A program made the translations under genes and the position numbers. Under the pieces are notes generated by a model. That model was not told the DNA's origin. It searched no databases and worked only from the letters and a program-made list of their open reading frames with translations. Below are positions 45,201 through 57,442 of a stretch of 64,000 bases of DNA, piece after piece. The first letter of the stretch is position 1; the number at the start of each line of letters is the position of its first letter. Source of the stretch: Morella rubra (Eukaryota; Streptophyta; Magnoliopsida; Fagales; Myricaceae); assembly GCA_003952965.2 (NCBI GenBank), contig RXIC02000492.1:62001-126000 (forward strand), given 5' to 3'.

Positions 45201-48200
45201 CTTCAATGCATTTGCTTCACAGGTTTGTGATTTTTGAGTTATATAAAATATCAAAATTGAAAACCTTTTTCCTTGAGTGTGTGAAAAATTTTCTTGATAA
45301 ATTACCAATTGTAAAAAAGGCACAAAGAAAGGTGAACAACCCAGCACATGCAAGATATGTTTAAATAGAAAATCTAATATCGAAAGCTTTATAGATCTAG
45401 AAAAAAAATCATAAAATTAAGGGTTTAAATACACTTTTCGCCCATTAACTATTCGGGTCCTGACACTTTGCACTTCAAACTATCAATTCGTTACTTTTCA
45501 TCCATCAACTATCAATATGTACACTATGCCCCCTCCGCTGTCAATTTGGACAAAAATTAATATTTTTGGACTATGAAATGAACTACATTTTTTTGTACCG
45601 CAATATTTTTGTGAGGTAAAGTAGTCATTTCACTGACCAAAAATATTAATTTCTGTACAAATTAGTGGTGAAGGGTACAAAGTGTACAAGATTGGTTGTT
45701 GATACTTGATAGGTAAAACGTAACAAAATTGATATTTCGGAGTTCCCAGTGTCATAACCTCAATAATTGATAGACGAAAATCATATTTTCCTCTAAAATT
45801 AAATGTGAAGCAAAACCATTTGCAGCTATCTAATTGGAAAAGCAATCTGAAACAACTACAAAACCATGATTGAATCTCTGTAGTCTTCAATAGTACGAGC
45901 ATTTCATTGTGAGCAGTCCTCTTCATTCTTGAACACCGAGGGAAGGTTGTGCCACCTTCATAACAATACAATCCGTATAGGTTTGAAATTTCTGATTCAA
46001 AAACAAATTAGCAATCACACTCTTTGTGCCATCAAGATCTCTCATCCTTAAATTAAGGAGTAGTGTCCTTTATAATTTCATGTTGAGTGGTTGTAGAGTT
46101 ACCTGGATTAGGAACAAAAATGGATTCTTTACTACTTAAGTGCATGGAATTTCTTCAGAGAGAAAGGGTCCAAAGAAACATTTCAAGCACCCTATTGGAC
46201 ATAACCCAAGCAAACCCAAAAGCAAAAACACAAGTTGCCATAATTCAGCAAATGTGTTTTCACAAAAGTTGTGTACAAAACACAACTTTCTGCTAAAAGG
46301 TGTCTTTAGAATTCTGAGCTTTTACTTAAATTGGTAACGGTTATGAATTTTAAATGTCGTCAGATTGATCATATGATGTATTTGAACCATTGTTGAACTG
46401 TTGACCTATACCCAACTTTCTTGAATGTTCACCTTGTTGCTAGCAATGATTTTCCGTTTCAAGTTCCATGAAAGATAGTGTAAATACTATTGGTATTAGC
46501 GGATTATCAACCCAACTTGATGTCTATTTCAATGGCAGTATTTTCTAGTTTGTCTGAGAGTATTCACCCAAGTTCCCCTATTGCAATTTCATGCAGTTAG
46601 GTGTGCCTCAGACTAACTATTCAGCCAGAGATGTAACTTGTTATGGGTTACGTTGGGTATTCAGTCTTGTCCTAATGGAGCTAATGACGCATCTATTTCA
46701 TTTCAATGCCTTCACAATCAGGTGAGTCTCTTGGAAACTCAAGGATACACCCTCTTTAGATTTTTTTCCCTCTGTGCAGTTTTAACATCTTGTAGTGACA
46801 TTTTTTTTGTGCACTGATTAGTGTCTTGTGGAAAAAGCTATCTCCTATGGACATGTTCGTTATCGGATATGGGGTAAGAGGTGAAGATTTTTATTTTACT
46901 GGTTTCTGTGATTAGATTCTAGGGCATGCAATAGAGCTCACTGGCTGAACCTTCAAGTTCGTGCTAGGAAAATAGTTCAATCAGGAAGAAGACGGTATTG
47001 TAGGGCCCTGTATGTGTGTGTAAGGTATCGTCTGCACACATACTTTTCTGGGAGAATAGGTTCTATGATTTTGGTAATGACACCTTTGTAGTCCTTGGCT
47101 GAGATCATGTGTATAACTTGAGAAATGACCAGTTTCAAATATTCATATATATATGAGTGTAAAATGACATTAAGATGCAGTAATTTTATCAAGATTCAAG
47201 TTATGGGATTTTCTTTTCCCCCTAAGATTCTCTAATTCCTCTCCTCCATAACAGCCATTACGTGGCAAGCAATATACTTGACAGAATATGGCCTCAGTAT
47301 TGTCAATGTTTTATATTGAGGAAAACTTCATTTTGTACCATTGAACTATGTGATCAATGTCACTTTGAGTGTCTGAACTATCAAGTTCGTCACATTGAGC
47401 ACTTGAACTCTCAAAATTCATTAATATGCGCCCTCAATAAGATCTACTTTAAAATTGTGCCACGTGTTATAAATGAGCCATGTGGCATGATTTTGAAAGT
47501 CAGATCTTATTTGAGGGAGCACATTGATGAAAATTGATAGCTTGAGGGCTTAATGTGACGAACTTGATAGTTCGGACCCCCAAAATGATATTAACCCCAT
47601 AGTTCAGGGGCACAAAGTGATTCTTTCCCTTTATACTGAGTACCCTTAGGCTGCATATTGTCAATCCATGGTACCGAGTAGCCTTAGCCGTGAGACATTG
47701 CGGGTGGATCCTGGAACACAGGGTATCAATATGCACTGAAAAGTCTGTATGGGGAATAATGCATGACTCCATTTATACTTATGAACCCCATGTATTTGTG
47801 GAGATTCAAAATTGTTGAAGTCAGTGAGAATGAGTCTGATAAAGTTTGTGACAAATAAGGACCTGTCCAAAATAGCAAAGAGGATCTTTCAATTGCCTGG
47901 CGAGCAATTAAGCAACTTCTACATAAACAACAAGCAAATGATAGTATTTCTCTTTGCTGAATCTTCCTTTTTCTGAGCTGTTGGATGTATTATTTTGACT
48001 GTTGTTCAATGCCAATGAGTAAAATCACTGTAATACTTTGTTTCTTTTTCTTCTTTTGCTGGTTAGGTCTTAAATTTCATGTGGCTGAAGTTCTTTCTCA
48101 TCTGGCGCTATTTTCGGTTTTGGTCACTGGTATGTTAGCTGCAATTATATTGTTTTGCTTCATTCTTAAAACTAAACTGCAACTTTCTTTTACATCTGCA

Positions 48201-51057
48201 TTGGATAATCGATCGCCAAATGAGCTCTATCTGATGTTCAGTTGTAAGAAGCTTTAAGCTTCAGGCATTGGTGTCTAATGCGCCTGAGGAAACACTAATT
48301 TCTCTGCAATTGTGTGCTTGTAGCTATGTGGAATCGAGTCCCCAGAGAATATGCCAAGGTGTATTAATAATTGCCACAACTTGGAAAGTTTTTGGAAAAA
48401 CTGGCATGCTTCCTACAACAAATGGATTGTGAGGTGCAACATTCAACTCCTTCACATTTGTTTTCTCCTGTAATCCCGTCTTTAGCTATGGCATGTATGT
48501 CTTATATTTCGTTGGAATTTTAGGTACATGTACATTCCTTTAGGGGGATCTCAGAAGAAGCTACTTAATGTATGGATTATATTCACATTTGTTGCCATAT
48601 GGCATGATTTAGAGTGGTAATCCTAGTTTCCATCACCTTTCTCTTCTTAATTATTTTACAGTTCAAAGCTACACCTCTTCTGAGTTCATATTCTCTTCGA
48701 CTTTAGGAAGCTTCTTTCATGGGCATGGTTGACATGCTTGTTCTTTGTTCCAGAAATGATTCTAAAATCAGCAGCAAGTGCGTTTCAGGTTATTTCTTTC
48801 TTTCTTCCAGATCTATTTATTGTAATCTACCTGATTTTAGTAATTGTGTTGCAGTTGGCTAGTTGATTTCATAGGCTACCAAAAGAAAAGTGCCAATGGT
48901 TGATTTCATAATCCAACGTGGTTGAGAGTATTTTTTATTTCATATTTTTGTTCCTTCTGTTTTTCCTGATAAGTCAAGAGGAACTTATAGAAAGGGATAG
49001 CTTGGGGGTACCACCCTAGGACACTGGACACCAAATCAGACAGATAAAAGGAAAAGAACAAAACTCTCGAAAAAGATTAACAGAATCCATTAGGGAAGAC
49101 GGGCAGTGGACAAAGAAGAGGCGGAGATCCTGTAAACAGCATGTCAAAAAAGAAACTTGCCTTGAGTTGGCAGATCAACTTCGCCCCTTGAATGTCCTCT
49201 TATTTATTTCTATCAAAATTCTCTAGATTAGATACAAAGAAGCTGCTTTTGAAGCCACGGGATTTCTCCTTGGAACAAAACTGCTCTTCCAATCTCCATT
49301 GCCTTCTTAGGCATAAGCAACACTATCCTTGATAATTGAGAAAACAGATGACCAGAAAACTCATCCTATACGGCAGTTGAGAAGTGAGAATCCCAGTGGC
49401 TGTCATTTCGAATTGAACAGGTCTCTTCTAGGGATGAAAGATGCCAACCTTTGCAAAAGCATAGAAGAATCACACTTTAACTTAAGTCATAAAGTTATTA
49501 GTATCAATAGCATCACTGTTGCTGTTCCAAAGCACTTTATTCACAGATTGGTACTCTGTATCTTTTGTTTTTTGGTTGTCATTAAGGGGAAAATGCAGCA
49601 ACATTCTTATCTTGCTTTTGCTAAAATTTTCGGATTTGTCTGACAATATTCTTTATGACTAAATGTTTCTTTATATTTGATTGTCAGGTTGAGAGTGCTT
49701 TTGGGGAGTTTGTTTTTCGTGAACTACGCGCTGTTGCTGGTGCTATCACCATCACTTGTCTCATGGTCTGTACTTTCACTGCATCCTACTTAATTTCATA
49801 ATCATTAGGAGGTTCCCTAAAGTTGCCTTCCTATAACTTGCAAATAGTTAATTAAGTAGGAATGCTTGTCTAAATTGGTAATATGTTTAATTTTCTGAGG
49901 TAATAACTAAGTAGTTGAAAGCCCTGCCATTTGAATAATTCTAAGTTCCCACTTGTGGAAGCAGCTATACCTGAGACTTTGTTCTGAAAGTTTCCTCGAA
50001 ACTAATCTTAGTATTTCTTGTATGTTAAGATAACTTTCTGACACGTCTATGGTTTTGATTCAGGCTTCAAATCTGAGAACTAACTTTTCTAAGGCACTTA
50101 TTAGCAAAGAAATGTTGATTTATCACTCTTGAAAAGGTTGAAAATCTCTTAGCAATTAATGTTCAAAGGTAAATGGTAAAATGTTGTACTCTGCTCTATG
50201 TAAATGAATGTTGATGATTGCCTAGAAAAAAAAAATGGTAAAATGATGTGCATTGCATGAAATTTATGCTGTTGCACGGATTGGAATTGGGCTCATGTGC
50301 AGTAAAATTGAGGTAAATGACAATTTAAAATCAAACCTCTGCATCCACTTACTGTTACTGGGTTGCTAGCATGGAGCAGATGTTCTATATTTAGTTTTCT
50401 TTTGAATCTCCATTTAGCATTTAGTTTCCTCTTGTCATTTACCTAGGAACACTATGGGGAGAGTTTGATCTTATGGCAGGGATCAATTGTAAATCCCATT
50501 TGTTTCGAAGTTCGTTAATACCGCTTCAACTAGTTTATTGTGTAAAACCTAGTGACCAATCTGACTATAATGAAAAAGCACAAATCTTGCATAGCATTGT
50601 GAAAGCATGGTGAGTTCTAATTAAATATAGAAGTCCTAATCAAATGTCATTTGTATTTGCGTTTCTTACTCTTTAACCTGTCATTGTGTAGGTTGCAAAC
50701 CTTGTTGGTTATGTTATTGGACCATCAGGCATGAATTGGTTGATATCTCAATTCCTTCAAGAAGAAGGTATGCCAAATCCTGTCTTTTTTCCCTAGTTTT
50801 CTTGTTTGCTTGGACAGATGCAGATGCGATGGTTAATGCAAAATTCTATCCTACAGGATTATCTGTTGTCGGTGGGATGTTAATGACATTTTATGTAGGG
50901 ACGAAGGTAATGGCGTGGAAAGTTTTATTACAAGTTTTCATCTGTTATGAGAATTTCTATGCCTTGAGGACCCGGATATTAATAATTTTTGGTCTGCATC
51001 CTGGTTTTTTTGTAGCTTATGTTTCACATTGATGATGCCAAGCAGAGAAGGCAGTAA
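42273..51057 (+). CDS. MBOAT-family O-acyltransferase, GUP1-like
   Basis: Multi-pass membrane acyltransferase, 537 aa in 19 exons: 42273-42405, 42497-42561, 42639-42820, 42933-42981, 43505-43608, 43720-43784, 44156-44226, 44897-44956, 45109-45222, 46597-46721, 46822-46873, 48067-48129, 48324-48433, 48524-48616, 48707-48788, 49688-49765, 50692-50767, 50857-50906 and 51016-51057. Every intron is GT-AG and all phases agree. About ten hydrophobic segments are visible. The MBOAT signature is complete: FWKNWHASYNKW (residues 385-395) and the catalytic-type His425 in AIWHDLEW. The family includes yeast GUP1 and animal HHAT; GUP1 remodels GPI-anchor lipids, so an ER role with a lipid substrate is inference. 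Length fits the Arabidopsis homologue I recall (At1g57600, about 530 aa). Introns 9 and 11 each hold a MITE. Confidence 0.94.
45421..45793. mobile_element. Mutator-like MITE in MBOAT intron 9
   Basis: A 373-bp element with long imperfect TIRs (left GGGTTTAAATACACTTTTCG, right end reading inversely GAGGAAAATATGATTTTCG) is flanked by a perfect 9-bp duplication TAAAATTAA (45412-45420, 45794-45802). Inner arms pair across AATATTAATTTTTGT. Intronic and non-coding. Confidence 0.93.
47321..47631. mobile_element. Mutator-like MITE in MBOAT intron 11
   Basis: A 311-bp element whose two arms (about 150 bp each) pair almost end to end, including GAACTATCAAGTTCGTCACATT in both arms. Flanking 9-mers TATATTGAG (47312-47320) and TATACTGAG (47632-47640) differ at one base. 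Confidence 0.93.
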
Positions 51058-51969
51058 AGTAAGTGACCCCCGAAGCAGTACTATGCATCCCACCTACCTG
51101 CTTGTCTATGCGCATTATTGAAACTGAGTATTGGAAGTTCAGGAATATGACAGTGCTTAAAGAGGGGGGTTGGGGAAAAGAAAAAAGAAAAGGGTGGGGG
51201 GGTTGGATTTCGGTTATTACGGTTGATGTTGAGGACCTCCTTTGATTTGGGAGATTTTAGTGAACAGTCGTACATTGTAGCTAAGAACTGTAGCCATTCC
51301 TTCTTGTATAATCTCCCTCTGCTGGATTACGTCTCGTGTGATGAATCAGATTAGTTGAATTTGGATACATTAATTTGAATTCAACTAATTCTATTGGATT
51401 ATTTTCATCCAATCCGATAGCTGGAGTTGTCCTAGAAATGAACTCATATTTTCAGTACTCTGTTTATAACAAAGCTGGATGAGCTATAACATTTCCTTTC
51501 GGAAAATTTTTTAGGATTTCAAACATTTCTTTCTTCTGGGCAACCTTTACATTGACTACTTGAAAATAAAAATAATGGTGGTAATCTAGCAAAGTGCATA
51601 GCAGTTATCTTGCGAGTATGATACTGTCTATGAGTGTCTACCCATCGAGTAAGAGTCAATAAAATGAATGCAAGCAAACAAAACTAATAAAACGATTATT
51701 GACAACTTCTAGCCATAGTTTGACATCTCAATCGTGTAGACCACTTAGCCTCAGTTTTGGTTGAAAACAGCAAACACGAGACCATCTTCAAAATACAACC
51801 AAACACTTCATTCCAGTGGATCAGTGTCCAACAGTTATAAAGGTTGTGATAATGGTGAAAATAACACGCAAGTTCATCAAGTTATTGGGCTGGAAAATAC
51901 ATCGCTTTCAAAATTCTAATCTAATCTCAATTCAGTTGGCTCCACGATCTATTTTGTGATTGAACTTAA
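51058..51969. other. Convergent 3' region between MBOAT and FEN1
   Basis: No gene. It holds both 3' UTRs. A G-rich stretch at 51162-51201 (GGGGGGTTGGGG, then GGGTGGGGGGG) lies in the MBOAT sense strand about 110 bp past its stop. Confidence 0.6.
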
Positions 51970-54900
51970 CTACTTCCTCTTCTTACCCCCACCGGCCTTG
52001 GCCTTGGCCTTTTTGTCAGTAGCTTCTTTAGCATCATTCTCTGGTGTTTCCTATCATATCAATGAGCAAACAGTAAGCCTCGGCCATAACATGAAGTCAT
52101 AAAGTATCTAACTCTAGGATTTACAAGCTTAGAAAAAAAAAAAAAAAACTTAAAAGATTTACAAGCAAATGTCACATGAAATTAGGGAATAAAAATCATA
52201 CTAGTAGGAAAGTAGAAATTACAAAATTTTGTACCAACACTAGATAATTGAACCAAAAGAATGCTCCCCTTACAGAAAGCAACTAACGAAGATGGATATA
52301 ATACAAATCACCAAAACCCGGGTGGGTGGTGGTGGGGTCTAAAATCAAGTGCAACATTATTAAAAAAAGAAGATAGAAAACAGAAGGGACGAAAAGAAGT
52401 AAAGAAAGAAGACAATTTGGTACAAGATAACAAAAGTTCTGACGTTCTACCATTGGCTTGATGCTAAAATACGAGAATTGCTATATAGTCTTAGTTTGCA
52501 TAGACTCAACTCCCACACCACTTAAAACCCTCCTAATGTGGGTGTGCGGGCACATCAAGCACATCTGTTCTGTCCAACTGCTAACCAAAGGTTAACTTTA
52601 ATGGACAAACATGAAGGATCTGTGGTTCGCAAACTAAGGTTTCCTATTCCAACACTCTCCCTCACGTGCAAGTCTTTTTTTCCATTTTTGAGGCAGTTTC
52701 TCCGATCAAAAGTAACTATATGCAAAATTTTGATGTTGCCAAATGATTTTAATTTGAATAGATGTAGATTGCCTTGATGAATCACCAGGATTGAGAGCTT
52801 CATGAGCCGAAGCAGAGACCTCTGCATACTAAGGTGGAGTGCTTGACACCTAGACCTGGAATTGGCAATCTCAGGTTGTCAAGGACCTTGGTCCCGAACC
52901 TACCTGGTTGAAGAGAGAACAAATTATGCCCAAGTGCTGGTCTGGGTGATCTAAGCATGCATTTGCTTTCCTGTCATCAAGTGTGGGTAAAAATTAAGGT
53001 AACCAAACAGGTGTTTGACTTCTTCAGAGATAAATACAAAATTGGAAGAAGGCTCTTTTAGATTTTGAAGGAACAAGTTATGTAACGCAAACAGGTGTGG
53101 GACGAGAGAGGTTTAAACAATTTAAAGAAAAGAAGGTTAGAAGCTTCAAATCAGATAGCAATGGGGACGACAAACTTTCAGAAGATTTCCAAATTGGAGC
53201 ACAGACACCTGTAGCAAAAAGAAAATTAATTCATTTTCTAAGCAAATCTATCAACATGAAAAAAAAAGCTGCCAGAGAGAACGAGGGAGGGAGGCAAATT
53301 TATCCCTTGAAGAAAAAGCTGAGGGAGGGAGGGAGGGAGGGAGGGGAAGAAGCAGAGAGAGAGAGAGAGAGAGAGAGAAGCCTCTGGTATAGACATACAA
53401 GGGCTAGAACAAGCACCAAAACATTTTAAACATCAAACATGAAATTCTGGCATGCAATAATCAAAATGAGCAAATGGAAGCCCATATCAACCATTACAGT
53501 GCATGAAACCCTCACTCATCCCCATGATTAAGCTGATGCATGTTAAACAAATACCAACAACAAATGCAACCTTACATATGATAAGCAGCCTAACTGAGTT
53601 CAATCTCTCACTGTGCAGGAAGAATCATTACCAAGAGCTGATGCACGTTAAACAAATACCAACAACAAATGCAACCTCACATATGATAAGCAGCCTAACT
53701 AGAGAATTTTAAATAAGCAGTCTCTCTTGATAATGATTCTTCCTGTACAGTGAGAGATTGAACTCAGAATCTGAAGACTATATAAATCTTCCATTAACCC
53801 CAGTGGCCATATCCAGGGAATAAAGCTGATGATGGATACTTAAAAGTACACACTGTAAATATACCTTCCGTTTAACGGGTGCAGATGAATTAGCAACAGG
53901 CTTAAAAAATGATTCTAATCTGTAAAGAAAAATACAATATCACTGGTAACCATCATAGACCCACAAAAGAAGAAAAAAAGTTAGAAATTCAAGAACTCAT
54001 TTACATATGATAAGCATCACCTACCGGCCTTGTGATGACTTGTTCTTGGCTGCTTTAATTTTTTCTATTGCCTAATAAAGAGACAAACCAAGATAACTGA
54101 GAAGATAGTTTCTTATTATTAAGAATTAGCAACATAAACCTACGGAAAGCCAACGTAAGAACTTTGCAGTTATGATAAAAGGCCACACCTTTGCCACTCG
54201 ATCACTGTTGAAGCCGTTCTCGTTCACCAGAAAGGTAATCAAGCCCTGTAAAAATGACAAGACAATGCAATCTCCCTGAAATGTCGAAACATTTTTTTTA
54301 TAAAAGAAAAAGTTATACAATAAGCAGTTTTTGACTGAAGATCAATTACTTCTACATCGGGAGCAGTCCAATTAATCTCAAGTTGCTCTTTGTCATTATA
54401 GACCACTGGTTCTTTAAAAAGCCGCCGAGCTTCCTGATATGACCAATCATCTGGTATATGGTACCTGATTAGAGAGAATGTATGGATAGAATGGAAACAG
54501 GAGCAGAGACGCACACCGATCATCAACAGTCCCAGAAATTCTGATTTAGGTAGAACGCTTCAGAAAATAACTAGATGCACAAATTTTCACATGGTAATGC
54601 AATCGAGCTGTAGAGAGTATTGATATGAGGATTATTGCAAGCATAGAGCATCCAAGCAACCACAGGCAGAAAACCCAAATAACCTATGGCTATGGATGAA
54701 ATATACAATAGCAAACAAAACAATCAGTAAAGGAAACTAGGTTCGCTTTGGTCACAGGATAAATATGTGATACCAACGAAGGCAAAAATGGAAGACTTAT
54801 GGGAAATCTATCAGGAAAAAGTCACCAAGCATGCAGAAGACCCTAATATGTTTATTTGAATCATTTGACAATGCCTTCTTTTTTTTCCTTTTCTTTTTTT

Positions 54901-57442
54901 CTCTTCAGAGTAACTGGTCACGTCACAATGTTTTATACAAGAAACAGAAGCAACCATATGACAATTTTCAAGGTGAGAACAAAAAGCCACCTCTCTTTGT
55001 TTATGTTCTCCAGTATATTCTCTATAGAGCCATGTTGTCGGATAAGCTTCAAAGCAGTCTGCCCCCCAATTCCTGTAGCATAAATTTACAATTCCACGAA
55101 ATACAGATGCAAGATGAAGTTTTCAAGCCATACATACAGGAAATCAAAAACAAAAAAAAATTCAATTACTTCAAAATACCATTATTTATAAATGATTTTA
55201 GTCAGATCATACACATGAATATCTTTCCATCTATCATTAGTATCCCCTGAATCAATGAGCACCTTTTCTGGAATAATGATTGAGAAAGTGAAAAAAATAT
55301 TTGTTTACAGCCAATAGTTACATCAGGTTGAATATTCCAAACAGAAGTCCCAAGTACCTCGAATGCTGTCACAGTAATCACATCCAGAAAGAATGCATAA
55401 ATCGATGAATTGATCCATAGTAAGACTTAACTCCTCCAAAATCTGAAACAATTTCAATATCGGAACAAAGAATGAATAAAGCAAGCAAATATACAAGCGT
55501 TAAAAGTTATCTGTACCTTTGCAACTTCAAATTCCATTACTGGAACTTTTCTTGAACTAGGATCCATCAAATGACGAAGAAATCGAGGAGCTCCAAATGT
55601 CAAGGAATCCATATCTTCAGAAGCGACAGCATAAACCTGAAATAAATAAAGTTATTACAGATTTAACGTGTCATTTACTATGAACATGTTTGGACAACCA
55701 ACAGAAACTGATGAAATAGATCAGTTTAAGAATGTTAAGAAAACAATAAATTTGTTTCACATGCTCATGGTGTGTAATCATTTCTTTCCACCAGATGTAC
55801 CCATATTACAAAATAACCACCTTAGCTCAAAGCAGACAGATACTTGCCTTTCCGGATTTGCAAAGTTCAGCACATTCAGCCTCTGCTTCAGAAGGAGCCT
55901 GTAGAAACCAAAGGCAGACCCGAATTCAGGAGAATATTTAATTCCATTACCCATTTAAAGGCACACCAACAGTAAATCACTTTAAACATAATATCACCTC
56001 TATTACAGGCACTCCCATGAGTCTTAAAAGTCTTTTGCAGTCCTCATTGTGCTGCTTTGTTACCTACAAAGTAAGTAGTACATAGCATCTAAGTTCACAT
56101 AAAGACACAATTTTCCGAGCACCTAAAACTAAAGTTCATGTAAATCGTCTCACATTTTTTCTTTACCAAACACACTTCCATTTCTCACTTGACAACTTCA
56201 TAAACAAAAGTATCCACCAATATGGCTTCAAATTCTAATGTTCTACAGTATTCATAGACCAAGTAATAGAAAAGAGACAAAAGGGATGGTATGAGAAAAG
56301 AACAGACCTTCACCGTCCGTTTACTATATTTCTCAATGTCTTCCTTATTGCCAGTCTGCGATGACAACAAAAAGCAAATAGGTCGCATATTGTGAAACGA
56401 TAGGGAAACACAAATCAGATAAAGGAACAAAAAGGGAAAGGGAATAAAGAAAGAAACATGCACTTACCTCCACAGCTTCTGCCAAATCCTCACTAGCATC
56501 AGCCCTCTTCAAGTAACTGCAACACAAGTTAACATACAATCATTATTAACCATGTGCTTCTACAAGTGTGAAAAAACCACATCAAATAAAGAAGGTCCAT
56601 CGCGACAGCAAAATACCGTTTTGCCAGCTCTTGCTTCTTCAGATCTGGAGGCTTCCCATCAAAAACGTAGCTGAATTCAATTATGAACTTGTTGAGCAAA
56701 GCACACAGAAATCACTTATTCACCAAGATTTCCATCCAAACGAAAATGCCTAAACTTAAACAGAGAAAGAAAAAAACGGAGGCAAGGAATATAATTACAC
56801 CGGATTTCACTCAGAAAAAAAAAAAAAAAAGAGAATATAGTTACACCGGCTTTATTCCAGCTTCCAGCAGCCTTATTGTCCGCGTAAACATGCCTTGCAG
56901 ATGACTAGAGAGAGGGGGGAGGGGCAAACAGAAAACAAATAGTTCAAATGAAGTTCATTTGAAACTAGAAGACAATCGAAATACAAAACTTGATATCAGA
57001 AACAACTTTGTAAAAGATACCTAGTAACTTCACCAGCCTCATTGGTCAGCATCTCAGTCCCACTCCGTCCCACGACAATCTGCACCAAGCTCGAGCACGC
57101 ACACATCGTAAACACTTGATAACAGTCGATGATCTTAGCGCCGTTCATGTATAATTAACAGATCAACTCATCCAAACAAAAAGAAAAATAAGGGGAACAA
57201 AAAACAGACGAGGAACTGGTAAATGCTCATGCTGGCGTCGATAGCAATTTTGCGGCCAAAATAGCTCTCGAATTTCTGCTCCTTCATTGCCTTCGGGGCA
57301 TTGTCCGCTAAAAGCTTTGTTAAACCCTAGGACAGACCCATCATCAGTTTTACATCAACTAACAAAGCATAAACCTCAAATTGTACATATGAAGGACAGG
57401 AAGGAGGATGCGGGTTCGAAAATCAAATACCTTTATACCCAT
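51970..57442 (-). CDS. FEN1: Flap endonuclease 1
   Basis: Structure-specific nuclease that removes 5' flaps in Okazaki fragment maturation and long-patch base excision repair. It has 385 aa in 17 exons: 57431-57442, 57210-57326, 57021-57079, 56845-56904, 56617-56670, 56468-56516, 56308-56355, 55998-56063, 55848-55898, 55517-55636, 55358-55442, 54991-55072, 54350-54464, 54189-54245, 54025-54071, 53865-53919 and 51970-52050. Frame is continuous throughout. Metal ligands are all present: Asp34, Asp87, Glu159, Glu161, Asp180, Asp182 and Asp234. GIGGQTAL forms the helix-hairpin/H2TH DNA-binding part. The PCNA-binding PIP box QGRLESFF spans 339-346, and the lysine-rich C-terminus follows. Intron 9 has a GC donor (GCAAGT); the rest are GT-AG. 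Intron 16 (1.8 kb) separates the last 26 codons. Confidence 0.97.
53277..53380. repeat. (GGGA)n and (GA)n microsatellites in FEN1 intron 16
   Basis: GGGAGGGAGGGAGG runs at 53322-53346 and an uninterrupted GA repeat at about 53355-53378. On the FEN1 transcript (minus strand) these read as CCCT and CT tracts. Confidence 0.9.
53532..53765. repeat. Composite direct and inverted repeat in FEN1 intron 16
   Basis: A 65-bp unit at about 53532-53595 (GCTGATGCATGTTAAACAAAT...) recurs 105 bp downstream at 53637-53701 with two or three changes. The spacer between them, 53596-53636 (GAGTTCAATCTCTCACTGT...), recurs inverted at about 53722-53764 with few mismatches. The whole can fold into a hairpin containing one direct-repeat copy in its loop. 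Confidence 0.88.
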
